Positions 1 through 7,696 of a stretch of 64,000 nucleotides of DNA are shown in pieces. This DNA is from Actinacidiphila glaucinigra (GTDB lineage: Bacteria > Actinomycetota > Actinomycetes > Streptomycetales > Streptomycetaceae): the NCBI RefSeq assembly GCF_900188405.1, contig NZ_FZOF01000001.1, positions 248,001-312,000 on the forward strand, in the 5' to 3' direction. The notes beneath the pieces were generated by a model. The model was not told the DNA's origin. It searched no databases and saw only the letters and a list, made by a program, of their open reading frames with translations. A program made the translations under genes and the position numbers. The number at the start of each line of letters is the position of its first letter. Position 1 is the stretch's first letter.

Positions 1-235
1 GGTCCAGCACGACGACCTTCCCCGCGAGCGGCTTCGCGGCGCCGGAGGACGGTGCGGCCGAGGACGGCGCGGAGGCCGCCGCGGAGCGGTGCGGGCGCAC
101 GTTCTGCGGGAGGTCGCCGTTCCGTCCGGGGTCGTCCGGTCCGCTCGTGGCGTCCCACACCAGCCACGCGGCCGCGCACGCCGGCACCAGCGCGGCCACG
201 ACGACCACGGTGGAGCGGCCTTTCCTCTTGAACAC
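1..235 (-). CDS. N-terminal part of a probable N-acetylmuramoyl-L-alanine amidase (cut by window edge)
   Basis: Only the first 78 residues lie in the window. They begin at a GTG (MFKRKGRSTVVVV...), followed by one hydrophobic signal/anchor segment (about residues 9-27), a Ser/Ala/Pro-rich linker, and then LAGKVVVLD at the edge. GK-x-VVLDPGH is the usual opening of the Amidase_3 catalytic domain in actinobacterial cell-wall amidases, in which zinc ligands follow immediately. The call rests on this short junction and on the secreted architecture. The start lies 22 bases after the stop of the upstream methyltransferase gene on the same strand, so the two may be co-transcribed. The catalytic residues are outside the window, so another secreted enzyme is possible. 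Confidence 0.55.
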   Translation of the reverse strand, partial: MFKRKGRSTVVVVAALVPACAAAWLVWDATSGPDDPGRNGDLPQNVRPHRSAAASAPSSAAPSSGAAKPLAGKVVVLD

Positions 236-257
236 GTCAGCGATGCTATCCGCCGTC

Positions 258-929
258 TCAGGTCCCGGCGCCCGTACGCCGGAGGACGTGCAGCGAACCG
301 GTCACGGACACTTCCGTGAACGCGCCCGAGTCCAGTGCCCGCCGGTAGATCCGCCAGGGCGCCTGGCCGCCGTCGGCCGGGTCCGCGAAGACGTCGTGGA
401 TGACCAGGAGGCCGTCCTGCGCGAGGTGCGGCACCCAGCCCTCGTAGTCGTTCCCGGCGTGCTCGTCGGTGTGCCCGCCGTCGATGAAGACCAGGGCGAG
501 CGGCTTCCCCCACACCGCCGCCACCTGCGGGGAACGGCCGACGACCGCGACGACGTGGTCCTCCAGCCCGGCGGCGTGCAGGGTGCGCCGGAAGGCGGGG
601 AGGGTGTCCATCAGGCCGACCTCGGGGTCGACGAGCGTCGTGTCGTGGTACTCCCAGCCGGGCTGCTGCTCCTCGCTGCCGCGGTGGTGGTCGACGGTGA
701 CGGCGACGGTCCCGGCCTCGCGGGCGGCGGCGGCCAGCAGGATGGTGGAGCGCCCGCAGTACGTGCCGACCTCCAGCAGGGGCAGGCCCGGGAGGCGCGC
801 GGCGGCGCCGGCCGCTGCCGTGTGGAGGGCGAGGCCCTCGTGGGTGGGCATGAAGCCCTTGGCCGCCTCGAACGCGGCCAGTGCGTCCGCGGGGACCTCG
901 GCGGGGGGTGGCGTGCTCATGCCCTCCAT
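258..929 (-). CDS. Class I SAM-dependent methyltransferase (Methyltransf_24-like)
   Basis: A 223-residue soluble protein. The SAM-binding motif I is visible as LLEVGTYCGRST (about residues 51-62). A conserved acidic strand/loop (VTVDHHRG) follows, then FIDGGHTDEHAGNDYEGWVPHL and GLLVIHDVF, the pattern of the Methyltransf_24 family that acts on small molecules or sugars. The substrate cannot be read from the sequence. The start is uncertain between ATG 929 and ATG 920; GGAGGG sits only 2-3 bases before the latter, which favours the longer form. It is followed on the same strand by the amidase gene and lies back-to-back with the ECF sigma factor gene. Confidence 0.8.
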   Translation of the reverse strand: MEGMSTPPPAEVPADALAAFEAAKGFMPTHEGLALHTAAAGAAARLPGLPLLEVGTYCGRSTILLAAAAREAGTVAVTVDHHRGSEEQQPGWEYHDTTLVDPEVGLMDTLPAFRRTLHAAGLEDHVVAVVGRSPQVAAVWGKPLALVFIDGGHTDEHAGNDYEGWVPHLAQDGLLVIHDVFADPADGGQAPWRIYRRALDSGAFTEVSVTGSLHVLRRTGAGT

Positions 930-1020
930 CGTCCCGCACGGCCGCGGTGCCGTTCCGCGCGGGGTGCGCCTGGCGGCGGGCGGTCCGGGGCGCGGGCCGT
1001 TCTGGTTGAATGGTCACCAT

Positions 1021-1998
1021 ATGACTGATCTGCTGCCGGGCGGGGTGCCGTCGGACCTCGATCTGGTGCGGGCCGCGCAGTCGGGCGACGCGGCGTCCCT
1101 CGGGCTGCTGCTCGCCAGGCACCGGGCGGCCATGTACGGGGTCGCCCTCGCCATGCTGGGCCACGGCCCGGACGCCGAGGACGCCGTGCAGGAGGCGGCG
1201 CTCATCGCGCTGCGGCGCATCGGTGACCTCCGCGACCCGGACGCGGCCGGCCCATGGCTGCGGATGGTGGTCCGCAACGTCTGCCGCGCCCAGCTGCGCA
1301 GGACGTCGGCGGTCCCGGTGGCCGAACTCGAAGGACTCGTCGCCATGGACCGCTCGGGCGGGCCGCCCGACCCGGCGGACGTACTCGACGGGCAGGTGCT
1401 GCGGGACTGGATCTGGAGTGCGCTGGAGCAGCTGTCACCCGGGCTGCGACTGGTGACGATGCTGCGATACTTCACCGACGTCACCTCCTACGAGGAGATC
1501 GCGCTGCTGTGCGGCATCGCCGTCGGCACCGTGCGCAGCAGGCTCAACCAGGCGCGGGCCAAGCTGGCCGCCGCGCTGCTGGACCTGGGCGACCGGGTCC
1601 ACGACGACGCCGCCTCCCTCACCGCGCACCACCGCCTTCTGGCCGAGCAGACCTTGGTCGCGGCCCATCGCGGCGAGCTCGCCTCGGCCTGGGCCGGGTG
1701 GCGGTCATCCCGGCTGGAGGTGACCTGGCCGACCGGCAAGCGCTCCGACCTCGGCTACCTGGGATTCTCCTTCGGCCGCGACGTCTCCGAGGGCGTCCGC
1801 CAGCGGCTGCTGAACGTGGTGGCGAGCCGCGAGGTCGTCATCTGGGAGACGGCCATCGTCAATCCGCCGGAGGACCCGTTCCACTGCCCGCCCGGCGTGG
1901 TCTGGGTGCATTTCCTCGACCGGGACCGCGACGACAGGCTGCGTCTGTACCACCCGCGCCGCCGTCGGACCGGCCTCGCAAAAGATCATGGCGGCTGA
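1021..1998 (+). CDS. ECF-family RNA polymerase sigma factor with C-terminal SnoaL-like extension
   Basis: A 325-residue protein. Region 2 lies at about residues 15-85 (HRAAMYGVALAMLGHGPDAEDAVQEA, then WLRMVVRNVCRAQLRR). Region 4 lies at about 120-180 (LSPGLRLVTMLRYF, YEEIALLCGIAVGTVRSRLNQARAKL). A 130-residue tail with WxxxRLEVTWPTG and a conserved aromatic strand pattern follows. Large ECF factors of this type (ECF41/ECF56-like) carry an NTF2/SnoaL-like domain that controls core RNA polymerase binding in place of an anti-sigma factor, and no anti-sigma gene is adjacent here. The start is the second of two ATGs (1021); the first, at 1012, is out of frame. The next gene downstream is a GNAT acetyltransferase. 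Confidence 0.85.
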   Translation: MTDLLPGGVPSDLDLVRAAQSGDAASLGLLLARHRAAMYGVALAMLGHGPDAEDAVQEAALIALRRIGDLRDPDAAGPWLRMVVRNVCRAQLRRTSAVPVAELEGLVAMDRSGGPPDPADVLDGQVLRDWIWSALEQLSPGLRLVTMLRYFTDVTSYEEIALLCGIAVGTVRSRLNQARAKLAAALLDLGDRVHDDAASLTAHHRLLAEQTLVAAHRGELASAWAGWRSSRLEVTWPTGKRSDLGYLGFSFGRDVSEGVRQRLLNVVASREVVIWETAIVNPPEDPFHCPPGVVWVHFLDRDRDDRLRLYHPRRRRTGLAKDHGG

Positions 1999-2033
1999 TC
2001 GAACCTTTCCGCTCCTCACCGCATCGTGCGGGT

Positions 2034-2198
2034 ATGAACGTCATCCATCACGAGGCGGAGCACGGCACACGTGCCGCCACCTCTCCAGCACGCCCGGCCC
2101 GCACACCGGCGCGGTACCGCAGCGGTGCGGCGCCGGCCCCGCTGCCCGCCGGCGGCCACGGCTTCGTCACCACCGAGGACAAGGGGAGCACGGCATGA
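2034..2198 (+). CDS. Possible small protein (54 aa) translationally coupled to the GNAT gene
   Basis: ATG 2034 opens a 54-codon frame (MNVIHHEAEHGTRAA...GFVTTEDKGSTA) whose TGA overlaps the ATG of the acetyltransferase gene in an ATGA arrangement. About 83 percent of third positions are G or C, as expected of coding DNA here, but the ribosome binding site is weak and the composition (Ala/Pro/Arg/Thr, no Cys) matches no family I know. It has no signal peptide or membrane segment. It could be a regulatory leader peptide, a small partner protein, or a chance frame. The exact ATGA overlap is the main reason to list it. Confidence 0.35.
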   Translation: MNVIHHEAEHGTRAATSPARPARTPARYRSGAAPAPLPAGGHGFVTTEDKGSTA

Positions 2199-3031
2199 GC
2201 ACCACGGTGCCGACCGGCCTCGCCGAAGAGACCGAGATCGCGGCGTACTTCGATTTTGTGAGCGGTGCGCCGGAGGACGTCCGCAGGACACTGGGCATCG
2301 GCACACGGCGGATCGGCTCCGTGCGGGCGCTCGCCGTTCGCGAGGACCCGAGCCGCTTCTTCAACCGGGCCGGGGGTTTCGGGCCCGACGCACCGGTCAC
2401 CGCGGACGTCGTGGAGCAGGTGTGCGGCTTCTACCGCGAGCAGGGTGTGCCCGCCGGCTCGTTCGCGATCGCGCCGTCGCTGCTGCCCGCGGACTGGGCC
2501 TCGATCGCACAGAAGTGGAATCTCGCCGAGGGCGGGCGTCTCGCCAAGCTCGGCTGCGAGGCCGGGACGGTCCTGGCCGCCGCGGACGGTGTCACCGCGC
2601 TCGACCCGGGCCTGCGTGTCGGCCTCGTCGGGCGCCACCAGGCGCACGAGTGGGCCACCGTGATGATGACGACCTTCGGTTTCACCGCGCCGGCCATGAT
2701 CGACATGGCGGCGGCGTGCGTGGGCAGGCCGGACTGGCGGCAGTACGCCGTCTGGGAGGGCGAGCGGATCGTCGCCGTCGGCAGCGTCTTCCTGAACGGC
2801 GACTGCGCCGACATGTTCGGCGGGGCGACGCTCCCGCAATGGCGCGGCCGCGGCGCCCAGTCGGCGCTCCTCACGGCCCGCGCCCGGGCGGCCCACGACG
2901 CCGGCTGCCGATGGCTCGTCGCCGAGACGGGAGCGGAGGGCCCGGGCGACCGCAACACCTCCCTGCGCAACATGCTGCGCGCCGGCTTCGAGCCGCTGTA
3001 CGAGCGGGTCACCCGGGTGTGGCACGAGTGA
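2195..3031 (+). CDS. GNAT-family N-acetyltransferase
   Basis: A 278-residue protein. The C-terminal half carries the GNAT fold: WEGERIVAVGSVFLNGDCADMFGGATLPQWRGRGAQSALL, where QWRGRGAQ is the acetyl-CoA pyrophosphate loop (Q/R-x-x-G-x-G/A), followed by a beta strand and DRNTSLRNMLRAGFEPLYER, a typical GNAT end. The N-terminal half (about residues 1-150) is a second, degenerate GNAT-like region, as in duplicated GNAT proteins. The substrate is unknown. A good ribosome binding site (AAGGGGAG, 2181-2188) precedes ATG 2195. The gene lies directly downstream of the sigma factor gene and converges with the response regulator gene, with 17 bases between their ends. Confidence 0.8.
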   Translation: MSTTVPTGLAEETEIAAYFDFVSGAPEDVRRTLGIGTRRIGSVRALAVREDPSRFFNRAGGFGPDAPVTADVVEQVCGFYREQGVPAGSFAIAPSLLPADWASIAQKWNLAEGGRLAKLGCEAGTVLAAADGVTALDPGLRVGLVGRHQAHEWATVMMTTFGFTAPAMIDMAAACVGRPDWRQYAVWEGERIVAVGSVFLNGDCADMFGGATLPQWRGRGAQSALLTARARAAHDAGCRWLVAETGAEGPGDRNTSLRNMLRAGFEPLYERVTRVWHE

Positions 3032-3048
3032 CGGGGTAGGCGGCGCGG

Positions 3049-3663
3049 TCAGAGCCAGCCGTTGTGGCGGGCGGTGCGGACCGCCTCCGTGCGGTTGCGG
3101 GTGCCGGTCTTCCCGATGGCGGACGACAGGTGGTTGCGCACCGTCGACTCCGACAGGTGCACGCGCGCCGCGATGTCCGCCACCGTCGCCCCGTCCGCCG
3201 CCGCGTTGAGCACGTCCTGCTCGCGCGGCGTCAGCGGGCTGGGCCCGGTGCTGAGGGCGGCGGCGGCCAGCGCGGGGTCGATGACGCGGTGCCCGTCGAG
3301 GACCCGCCGGATCGCGGCGGCGAGGTCCTCGACGGGGCCGTCCTTGACCAGGAAGCCGCGGGCCCCGGCCTCCATGGCGCGGCGCAGATAGCCGGGGCGG
3401 CCGAACGTGGTCAGGATGAGCACCTTGCACTCCGGGAGGCGCTCGCGCAGTTCCGCCGCGGCGTCGAGCCCGCTGCGCCCGGGGAGCTCGATGTCGAGGA
3501 GCGCGACGTCGGGCCGGGCCGCCAGCGCCGCGGCGACGATCTCGTCGCCCGCCGCGACCTGTGCGACGACCTCGATGTCGTCCTCCAGGTTCAGCAGCAG
3601 GGAGAGCGCCCCGCGCATCATGCCCTGGTCCTCGGCCAGCAGGACCTTGATGGCGCTGCTCAT
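3049..3663 (-). CDS. NarL/LuxR-family response regulator
   Basis: A 204-residue, DesR-like regulator. The receiver domain (1-120) has the acidic pocket AEDQ (D12), phospho-acceptor D57 in DVALLDIELPG, and the conserved lysine in FLVKDG. The C-terminal LuxR helix-turn-helix is LTPREQDVLNAAADGATVADIAARVHLSESTVRNHL. Its ATG overlaps the kinase stop (ATGA), so the pair is translationally coupled. It is the last gene of an operon that runs ABC ATPase, permease, kinase, regulator, so its likely target is that exporter operon, though no operator can be assigned from the sequence. Confidence 0.92.
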   Translation of the reverse strand: MSSAIKVLLAEDQGMMRGALSLLLNLEDDIEVVAQVAAGDEIVAAALAARPDVALLDIELPGRSGLDAAAELRERLPECKVLILTTFGRPGYLRRAMEAGARGFLVKDGPVEDLAAAIRRVLDGHRVIDPALAAAALSTGPSPLTPREQDVLNAAADGATVADIAARVHLSESTVRNHLSSAIGKTGTRNRTEAVRTARHNGWL

Positions 3664-4862
3664 GCGGTCTGCTCCTCCTCCACCGGCAGTTCGGCGACCA
3701 CGCGGAACCCGCCCCCGGGTCCCGGGCCGGTGCCGAGGGAGCCGCCGACCGCGGCGAGCCGCTCGGTGAGCCCCTTCAGACCGGAGCCCGAGCCCGATCC
3801 GGGCGCCGAGCCTATGCCGTGGCCGTCGTCGGTGATCCGCAGGCGTACGTGCCCGCCGGTGCCGGCGAGCTCGATGGCGCAGCTGGTCGCCCCGCTGTGC
3901 CGTACGACGTTGGTCACCCCCTCCCGCACCACCCAGCCGAGGAGCGCCTCGGTCTGCGAGGGCAGCGGCGGGCCGGACTCCTTGACGACGGCCTCGATCC
4001 CGGCGGCCGCCAGGGCCGAGCGGGCGCGGTCCAGCTCGGTGGACAGGCTCCCCTCGCGGTATCCGGTGACGGCCTCGCGGATCTCGGTGAGCGCCTGGCG
4101 TCCGACCGCCTCGATGTCGGCGACCTGGGCGAGGGCGGCGTCCAGGTCGCGCGGGGCGAGCCGGCGGGCGGCCTCCGCCTTGACGACGACCACGGACAGG
4201 GTGTGCCCGAGCAGGTCGTGCAGGTCGCGGGAGAACCGCAGCCGCTCCTCGGCGACGGCGTTGCGGGCCAGCTCCTGGCGGGTGGCGCGCAGCTGGGTCA
4301 CCGCGTCGAAGAGGGTGAGCATGGCCGCGGTCACCAGGCCCGAGATGAGGCTGCCGTACCCGATGGACACGCCCTCCCAGATGTCGCCGCTGCGCAGCCC
4401 GGAGACGATCCCCGCGGACACCGCGAGGGCGACGAGTACCGGACCCATCCGCCGGCCGCGCACCACGATCCCGACGGCCAGCGACAGCAGCGGGAAGAAC
4501 ACCAGCCAGCTGCCGCCGTAGCCGATGGCGAGGGCGTAGGTGACGGCGGCCAGCGCGAGGAGGTAGCGCCGGGGCACCTTGCCGCGGGCGGTGCGCGGGT
4601 CGAAGGAGGTGAAGACCACGCCGATGTAGAGGGAGTTGAAGGCCAGCAGGCCGAGGCCGCCGAGCCAGGGGTTGGCGGCCTCGCCCTGCAGGAGGTGCGA
4701 CAGGGCGCCCACGCCCATCAGCAGCCAGGGCAGGAAGGTGAAGCGGGTCGGGGGCTTGAGGTCCTCGATCTCCTCGGAGAAGGACCGGGTCACCCGCAGC
4801 TGCCGCCACTCGCGCCAGATGCGTGTCGGCAGCGGGGGCCGGGATTCCGTCGTGGTCGCCAT
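3660..4862 (-). CDS. Two-component sensor histidine kinase (DesK/NarX-like)
   Basis: A 400-residue membrane kinase. Hydrophobic helices span about residues 42-190 with little extracellular loop, suggesting that it senses the membrane itself. The HisKA_3 dimerisation segment is RFSRDLHDLLGHTLSVVVVKAEAARRL, with the phosphorylated His at about 215 and the DLHD...GH pattern of this subfamily. The HATPase domain shows VREGVTNVVRHSGA (N box) and ITDDGHGIG (G1 box), followed by a Gly/Ser-rich loop and GLKGLTERL. ATG 4862 is preceded by the strong ribosome binding site AAGAGGAGGAG. It lies 38 bases after the permease gene and overlaps the response regulator gene. Confidence 0.92.
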   Translation of the reverse strand: MATTTESRPPLPTRIWREWRQLRVTRSFSEEIEDLKPPTRFTFLPWLLMGVGALSHLLQGEAANPWLGGLGLLAFNSLYIGVVFTSFDPRTARGKVPRRYLLALAAVTYALAIGYGGSWLVFFPLLSLAVGIVVRGRRMGPVLVALAVSAGIVSGLRSGDIWEGVSIGYGSLISGLVTAAMLTLFDAVTQLRATRQELARNAVAEERLRFSRDLHDLLGHTLSVVVVKAEAARRLAPRDLDAALAQVADIEAVGRQALTEIREAVTGYREGSLSTELDRARSALAAAGIEAVVKESGPPLPSQTEALLGWVVREGVTNVVRHSGATSCAIELAGTGGHVRLRITDDGHGIGSAPGSGSGSGLKGLTERLAAVGGSLGTGPGPGGGFRVVAELPVEEEQTA

Positions 4863-4900
4863 GTCCGTCGTCTCCTCCTCTTCCGCGGTGCGGGCGGGAC

Positions 4901-5632
4901 TCACGGGGTGCGTGCCGAGCGGCGGTAGGCGTACACGGCGTACGCGCCGAAGAGGGCCGTCCACGCGGCGAGCACGGCGACGGTACCCGCCCGGGGGGCC
5001 GCGCCGTCCGCGATGCTCCAGCCGAGCTGCCCGAAGCGGTGGGACGGGGTCCACTCGGAGACCGCCCGCAGCCAGCCGGGGAAGACGGCCGAGGGGATCC
5101 ACAGCCCGCCGACGACGGACAGGCCCAGGTTGCAGGCCATGTTCACCACGCCGGTGGTCTGCCCGGACAGCCGGTAGCCGTTGCCGAGGCCGAGCAGGGT
5201 GAAGGGGGCGGTGCCGATCCACAGCAGCCCGCCGACGGCGGCCCACTGCCAGGGCTCCAGTTCGACGCCGTTGACGAGCCCGCCGGCCAGCAGGACGGCC
5301 AGGATGGCGGGCAGCACGGTGACGGAGCCGCTGATGCAGCGGCCGGTGACGACCAGCAGCGGCGACATCGGGGTGATCCGCAGCTGGCGGAGCCAGCCGA
5401 GGCCCTTGTCCTCGGCGACGCTCGACCCGGTGGACACCGCCGAGCCCAGGGCGCCGTACGCGGCCATGCCGATCATGGCGGCCAGCGAGGCGGCCTTGTC
5501 CTCCTCCGAGCCGGAGACCCCGAGGTTGGTGAAGAGCAGGTACATCATGACGGGCATGCCGACGCCGAAGATCACGAATCCGGCGTCCCGCAGGGTGCGG
5601 CGGATCTCCAGCGAGACGTAGGCGAGCAGCAT
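4901..5632 (-). CDS. ABC-2 type transporter permease
   Basis: A 243-residue integral membrane protein with about six hydrophobic helices. The ABC-2 pattern is clear: an N-terminal cytoplasmic helix (YVSLEIRRTLRD), a first membrane segment (FVIFGVGMPVMMYLLF), the conserved middle region with EDKGLGWLRQLRITPMSP, and a late LWIPSAVFPGWLRAVSEWTPSHRFGQLGW segment typical of drug/lipid exporters. Its ATG shares one base with the stop of the ATPase gene upstream (TGATG), so the two halves of the exporter are co-translated. The substrate is unknown; in comparable loci such exporters handle antibiotics or lipids and respond to the adjacent two-component system. Confidence 0.9.
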   Translation of the reverse strand: MLLAYVSLEIRRTLRDAGFVIFGVGMPVMMYLLFTNLGVSGSEEDKAASLAAMIGMAAYGALGSAVSTGSSVAEDKGLGWLRQLRITPMSPLLVVTGRCISGSVTVLPAILAVLLAGGLVNGVELEPWQWAAVGGLLWIGTAPFTLLGLGNGYRLSGQTTGVVNMACNLGLSVVGGLWIPSAVFPGWLRAVSEWTPSHRFGQLGWSIADGAAPRAGTVAVLAAWTALFGAYAVYAYRRSARTP

Positions 5633-6591
5633 CAGACCTTCTCCTCGGCGAGGGCGGTGGTGTTCTCGACGGTGGTGTCCGCCGCGGGGGCGGGGGCGGC
5701 GTCCTCGCTTGAGGACTGCGCGGTGAGGGAGAGGAACGCGTCCTCCAGGCTGGCGGCGGTGACCGTCAGGCCGCGGACCATGCCGCGGTCGGCGAGGGCG
5801 AGGACGGTGGCGTCGGAGTCCGCGGAGCGCAGCAGGGCGCGGTCCCCGCGGACCTCGACGGACACCACCCCGGGCAGCTGCCGCAGGCCCTCGGTGGGGG
5901 TTCCGGCCAGGTCGAAGGAGACGAGGTTGCCGCCGACCGCGCGCTTGATGCGCTCGCCGCTGTCGTCGGCGACGACCCGGCCGCGGTCGATGACGACGAT
6001 GCGGTCGGCGTTCTCGTCCGCCTCCTCCAGGTAGTGGGTGGAGAACAGCACCGTGTTGCCGCGGGCCGCGTAGGCCCGCATCGAGTCCCAGAAGGCGCGC
6101 CGGGCCTCGACGTCGAGGGCGGCGGTGGGCTCGTCCAGCACGATCAGCTCGGGGTTGCCGGCCAGGGCGACGGCGAAGCGGACCCGCTGCGCCTGGCCGC
6201 CCGAGAGCCGGTCGGCGCGGCGGCCGGCGACCTCGGTGAGGCCGGCCAGTTCCAGGGCCTCGGCCACGGGCAGGGGGGACGGGTAGGTGCGCGCCACGAA
6301 GGTGATCAGCTCCCGGACGGTCACCCGGGGGATCGGCCGGCCGTCCTGCAGCATCGCGCCGACCCGGCCCGCGCGGACCGCGGTGTGCGGGGTGCCGCCG
6401 AAGAGCCGGACCTCGCCGTCGTCGGGCTCGTTGAGCCCGAGCAGCAGGCTGATCGCGGTGGACTTGCCCGCGCCGTTGCGGCCGAGCAGGGCGACGGACT
6501 CCCCCCGCCGGATCTCCAGGTCGACGCCGTCCACCGCGCGTACCGCGCCGAACGCCTTGACGGCCCTGGTGAAGCTCACTGTCGTCGTCAT
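5632..6591 (-). CDS. ABC transporter ATP-binding protein
   Basis: A 319-residue ATPase. Walker A is GRNGAGKST (about residue 38), the Q-loop region is MLQDGR, the signature is LSGGQAQRV, Walker B is LIVLDEPTAALD, and the switch is STHY. A 110-residue C-terminal extension holds the regulatory alpha/beta domain seen in drug/lipid ABC-2 ATPases (DUF4162-like). I prefer ATG 6591 (MTTTVSF) to the longer frame from 6615 because similarity begins there. It is first in the operon with permease, kinase and regulator. It is divergent from the MaoC operon; the 233-base gap between them holds the KstR-like palindrome. Confidence 0.93.
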   Translation of the reverse strand: MTTTVSFTRAVKAFGAVRAVDGVDLEIRRGESVALLGRNGAGKSTAISLLLGLNEPDDGEVRLFGGTPHTAVRAGRVGAMLQDGRPIPRVTVRELITFVARTYPSPLPVAEALELAGLTEVAGRRADRLSGGQAQRVRFAVALAGNPELIVLDEPTAALDVEARRAFWDSMRAYAARGNTVLFSTHYLEEADENADRIVVIDRGRVVADDSGERIKRAVGGNLVSFDLAGTPTEGLRQLPGVVSVEVRGDRALLRSADSDATVLALADRGMVRGLTVTAASLEDAFLSLTAQSSSEDAAPAPAADTTVENTTALAEEKV

Positions 6592-6824
6592 GTCACCGAC
6601 ACTACGGCCGGGCAACCCCGCGGGGTCAGTGGGGAATGTACGGACCCGGGCAGGACAAATGTCACTGGCGGAACGCTATTCTGACGGTGTGTCAGCTATT
6701 CCCAGGGCCCGGGCGATGCGTTATACATGGGCTGGCTAGAACGCGTTCTAGTGCACGCCCTGGCGGGGCCGACGGTGCGGACGGCCGCGCCAGGGCCCAC
6801 CGCGCAGCGAAGGAGCCGCCGGAC
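6592..6824. promoter_or_regulatory. Divergent promoter region between the ABC exporter and the MaoC operon
   Basis: This 233-base stretch has no gene of its own. It is locally richer in A/T than its surroundings at 6650-6760 and contains TATACA (6722-6727), a possible -10 element for the rightward operon, without a convincing -35. The 16-base palindrome at 6736-6751 would then sit on the transcription start, a typical repressor position. A weaker TGAC-N5-GTCA repeat lies at about 6682-6694. Confidence 0.45.
6736..6751. promoter_or_regulatory. Perfect 16-bp palindrome matching the KstR (TetR family) operator consensus
   Basis: CTAGAACGCGTTCTAG is a perfect palindrome and fits T-N2-AAC-N2-GTT-N2-A, the operator consensus published for the mycobacterial sterol-catabolism repressor KstR. 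It lies 74 bases upstream of the MaoC start. The first and third genes of the operon resemble known KstR-regulon products (see findings). No TetR gene is present in the window, so the repressor would be encoded elsewhere. Other TetR regulators of acyl-CoA metabolism use similar half sites. Confidence 0.6.
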
Positions 6825-7670
6825 ATGCCGATCGACGTCGCAGCCGCCACCTCGGCCGAACCCCGCAGCGCCGAACTCGTCTGGGACCACAGGGACGTCA
6901 TCCTCTACCACCTGGGCCTCGGCGCGAACACCCTCAACTACGCCCTCGAAGGCCCCGGCCTGCAGGTCCTGCCCAGCTTCGCCACCGTCGCCGGCGGCTC
7001 GGCGGCCGCCGGGGAGGCGCGCGGCGGGCTGTCCCTGCCCGGCATCGAGGTCGACCTCGCCGCCGTCCTGCACGGCGCCCAGCGCATCGAGGTGCACCGC
7101 CCGGTCCCCGTCCGCGGCCGGGCCGTGCAGACCTCGCGCGTCGCCGACGTCTACGACAAGGGCAAGGCCGCCGTCCTCGTGCTGCGCCGCGAGGTCGCCG
7201 ACGAACAGGGCCCGCTGTGGACCTCCGACGCGCAGATCTTCGTCCGGGGCGAGGGCGGCTTCGGCGGCGACCGCGGCCCCTCTGCCCGCACCACGCCGCC
7301 CGGCACGGCCCCCGACCGCACCGTCCTGCGTGCCACCCGCGAGGACCAGGCCCTGCTCTACCGGCTCTCCGGCGACTGGAACCCCCTGCACGCCGACCCC
7401 GAGTTCGCCAAGCACGCCGGCTTCGACCGGCCGATCCTGCACGGCCTGTGCTCCTACGGCATCACGCTCAAGGCCGTCGTCGAGACGCTGCTCGGCGACG
7501 ACGCGGGCCGCGTACGGTCCTGCTCCACCCGCTTCGCCGGGGTCTTCTTCCCCGGCGAGACCCTGTGCATCCGGATGTGGTCCGAACCGGGCCGCGTCCT
7601 GGCATCGGCGACCGCCGTCGAACGCGACGACGCGCCGGTCCTCGCCGACACCGTCGTCGAGCACTCGTAA
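6825..7670 (+). CDS. MaoC-family (R)-specific enoyl-CoA hydratase (MFE-2/Hsd4B-like)
   Basis: A 281-residue double hot-dog protein, the length of eukaryotic-type hydratase 2 and of mycobacterial Hsd4B-like enzymes. The N-terminal degenerate hot dog is at about 15-145. The catalytic hydratase-2 motif is YRLSGDWNPLHADPEFA (D184 and H189), followed by FDRPILHGLCSYG. It would hydrate a trans-2-enoyl-CoA to the 3(R)-hydroxyacyl-CoA. ATG 6825 has AAGGAG nine bases upstream. It is the first gene of a three-gene operon with a zinc alcohol dehydrogenase and an Hsd4A-like SDR, which would oxidise that same 3(R)-hydroxyacyl product. Confidence 0.88.
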   Translation: MPIDVAAATSAEPRSAELVWDHRDVILYHLGLGANTLNYALEGPGLQVLPSFATVAGGSAAAGEARGGLSLPGIEVDLAAVLHGAQRIEVHRPVPVRGRAVQTSRVADVYDKGKAAVLVLRREVADEQGPLWTSDAQIFVRGEGGFGGDRGPSARTTPPGTAPDRTVLRATREDQALLYRLSGDWNPLHADPEFAKHAGFDRPILHGLCSYGITLKAVVETLLGDDAGRVRSCSTRFAGVFFPGETLCIRMWSEPGRVLASATAVERDDAPVLADTVVEHS

Positions 7671-7696
7671 GTCCTTGAGGGGAGAGGGGAACACCC

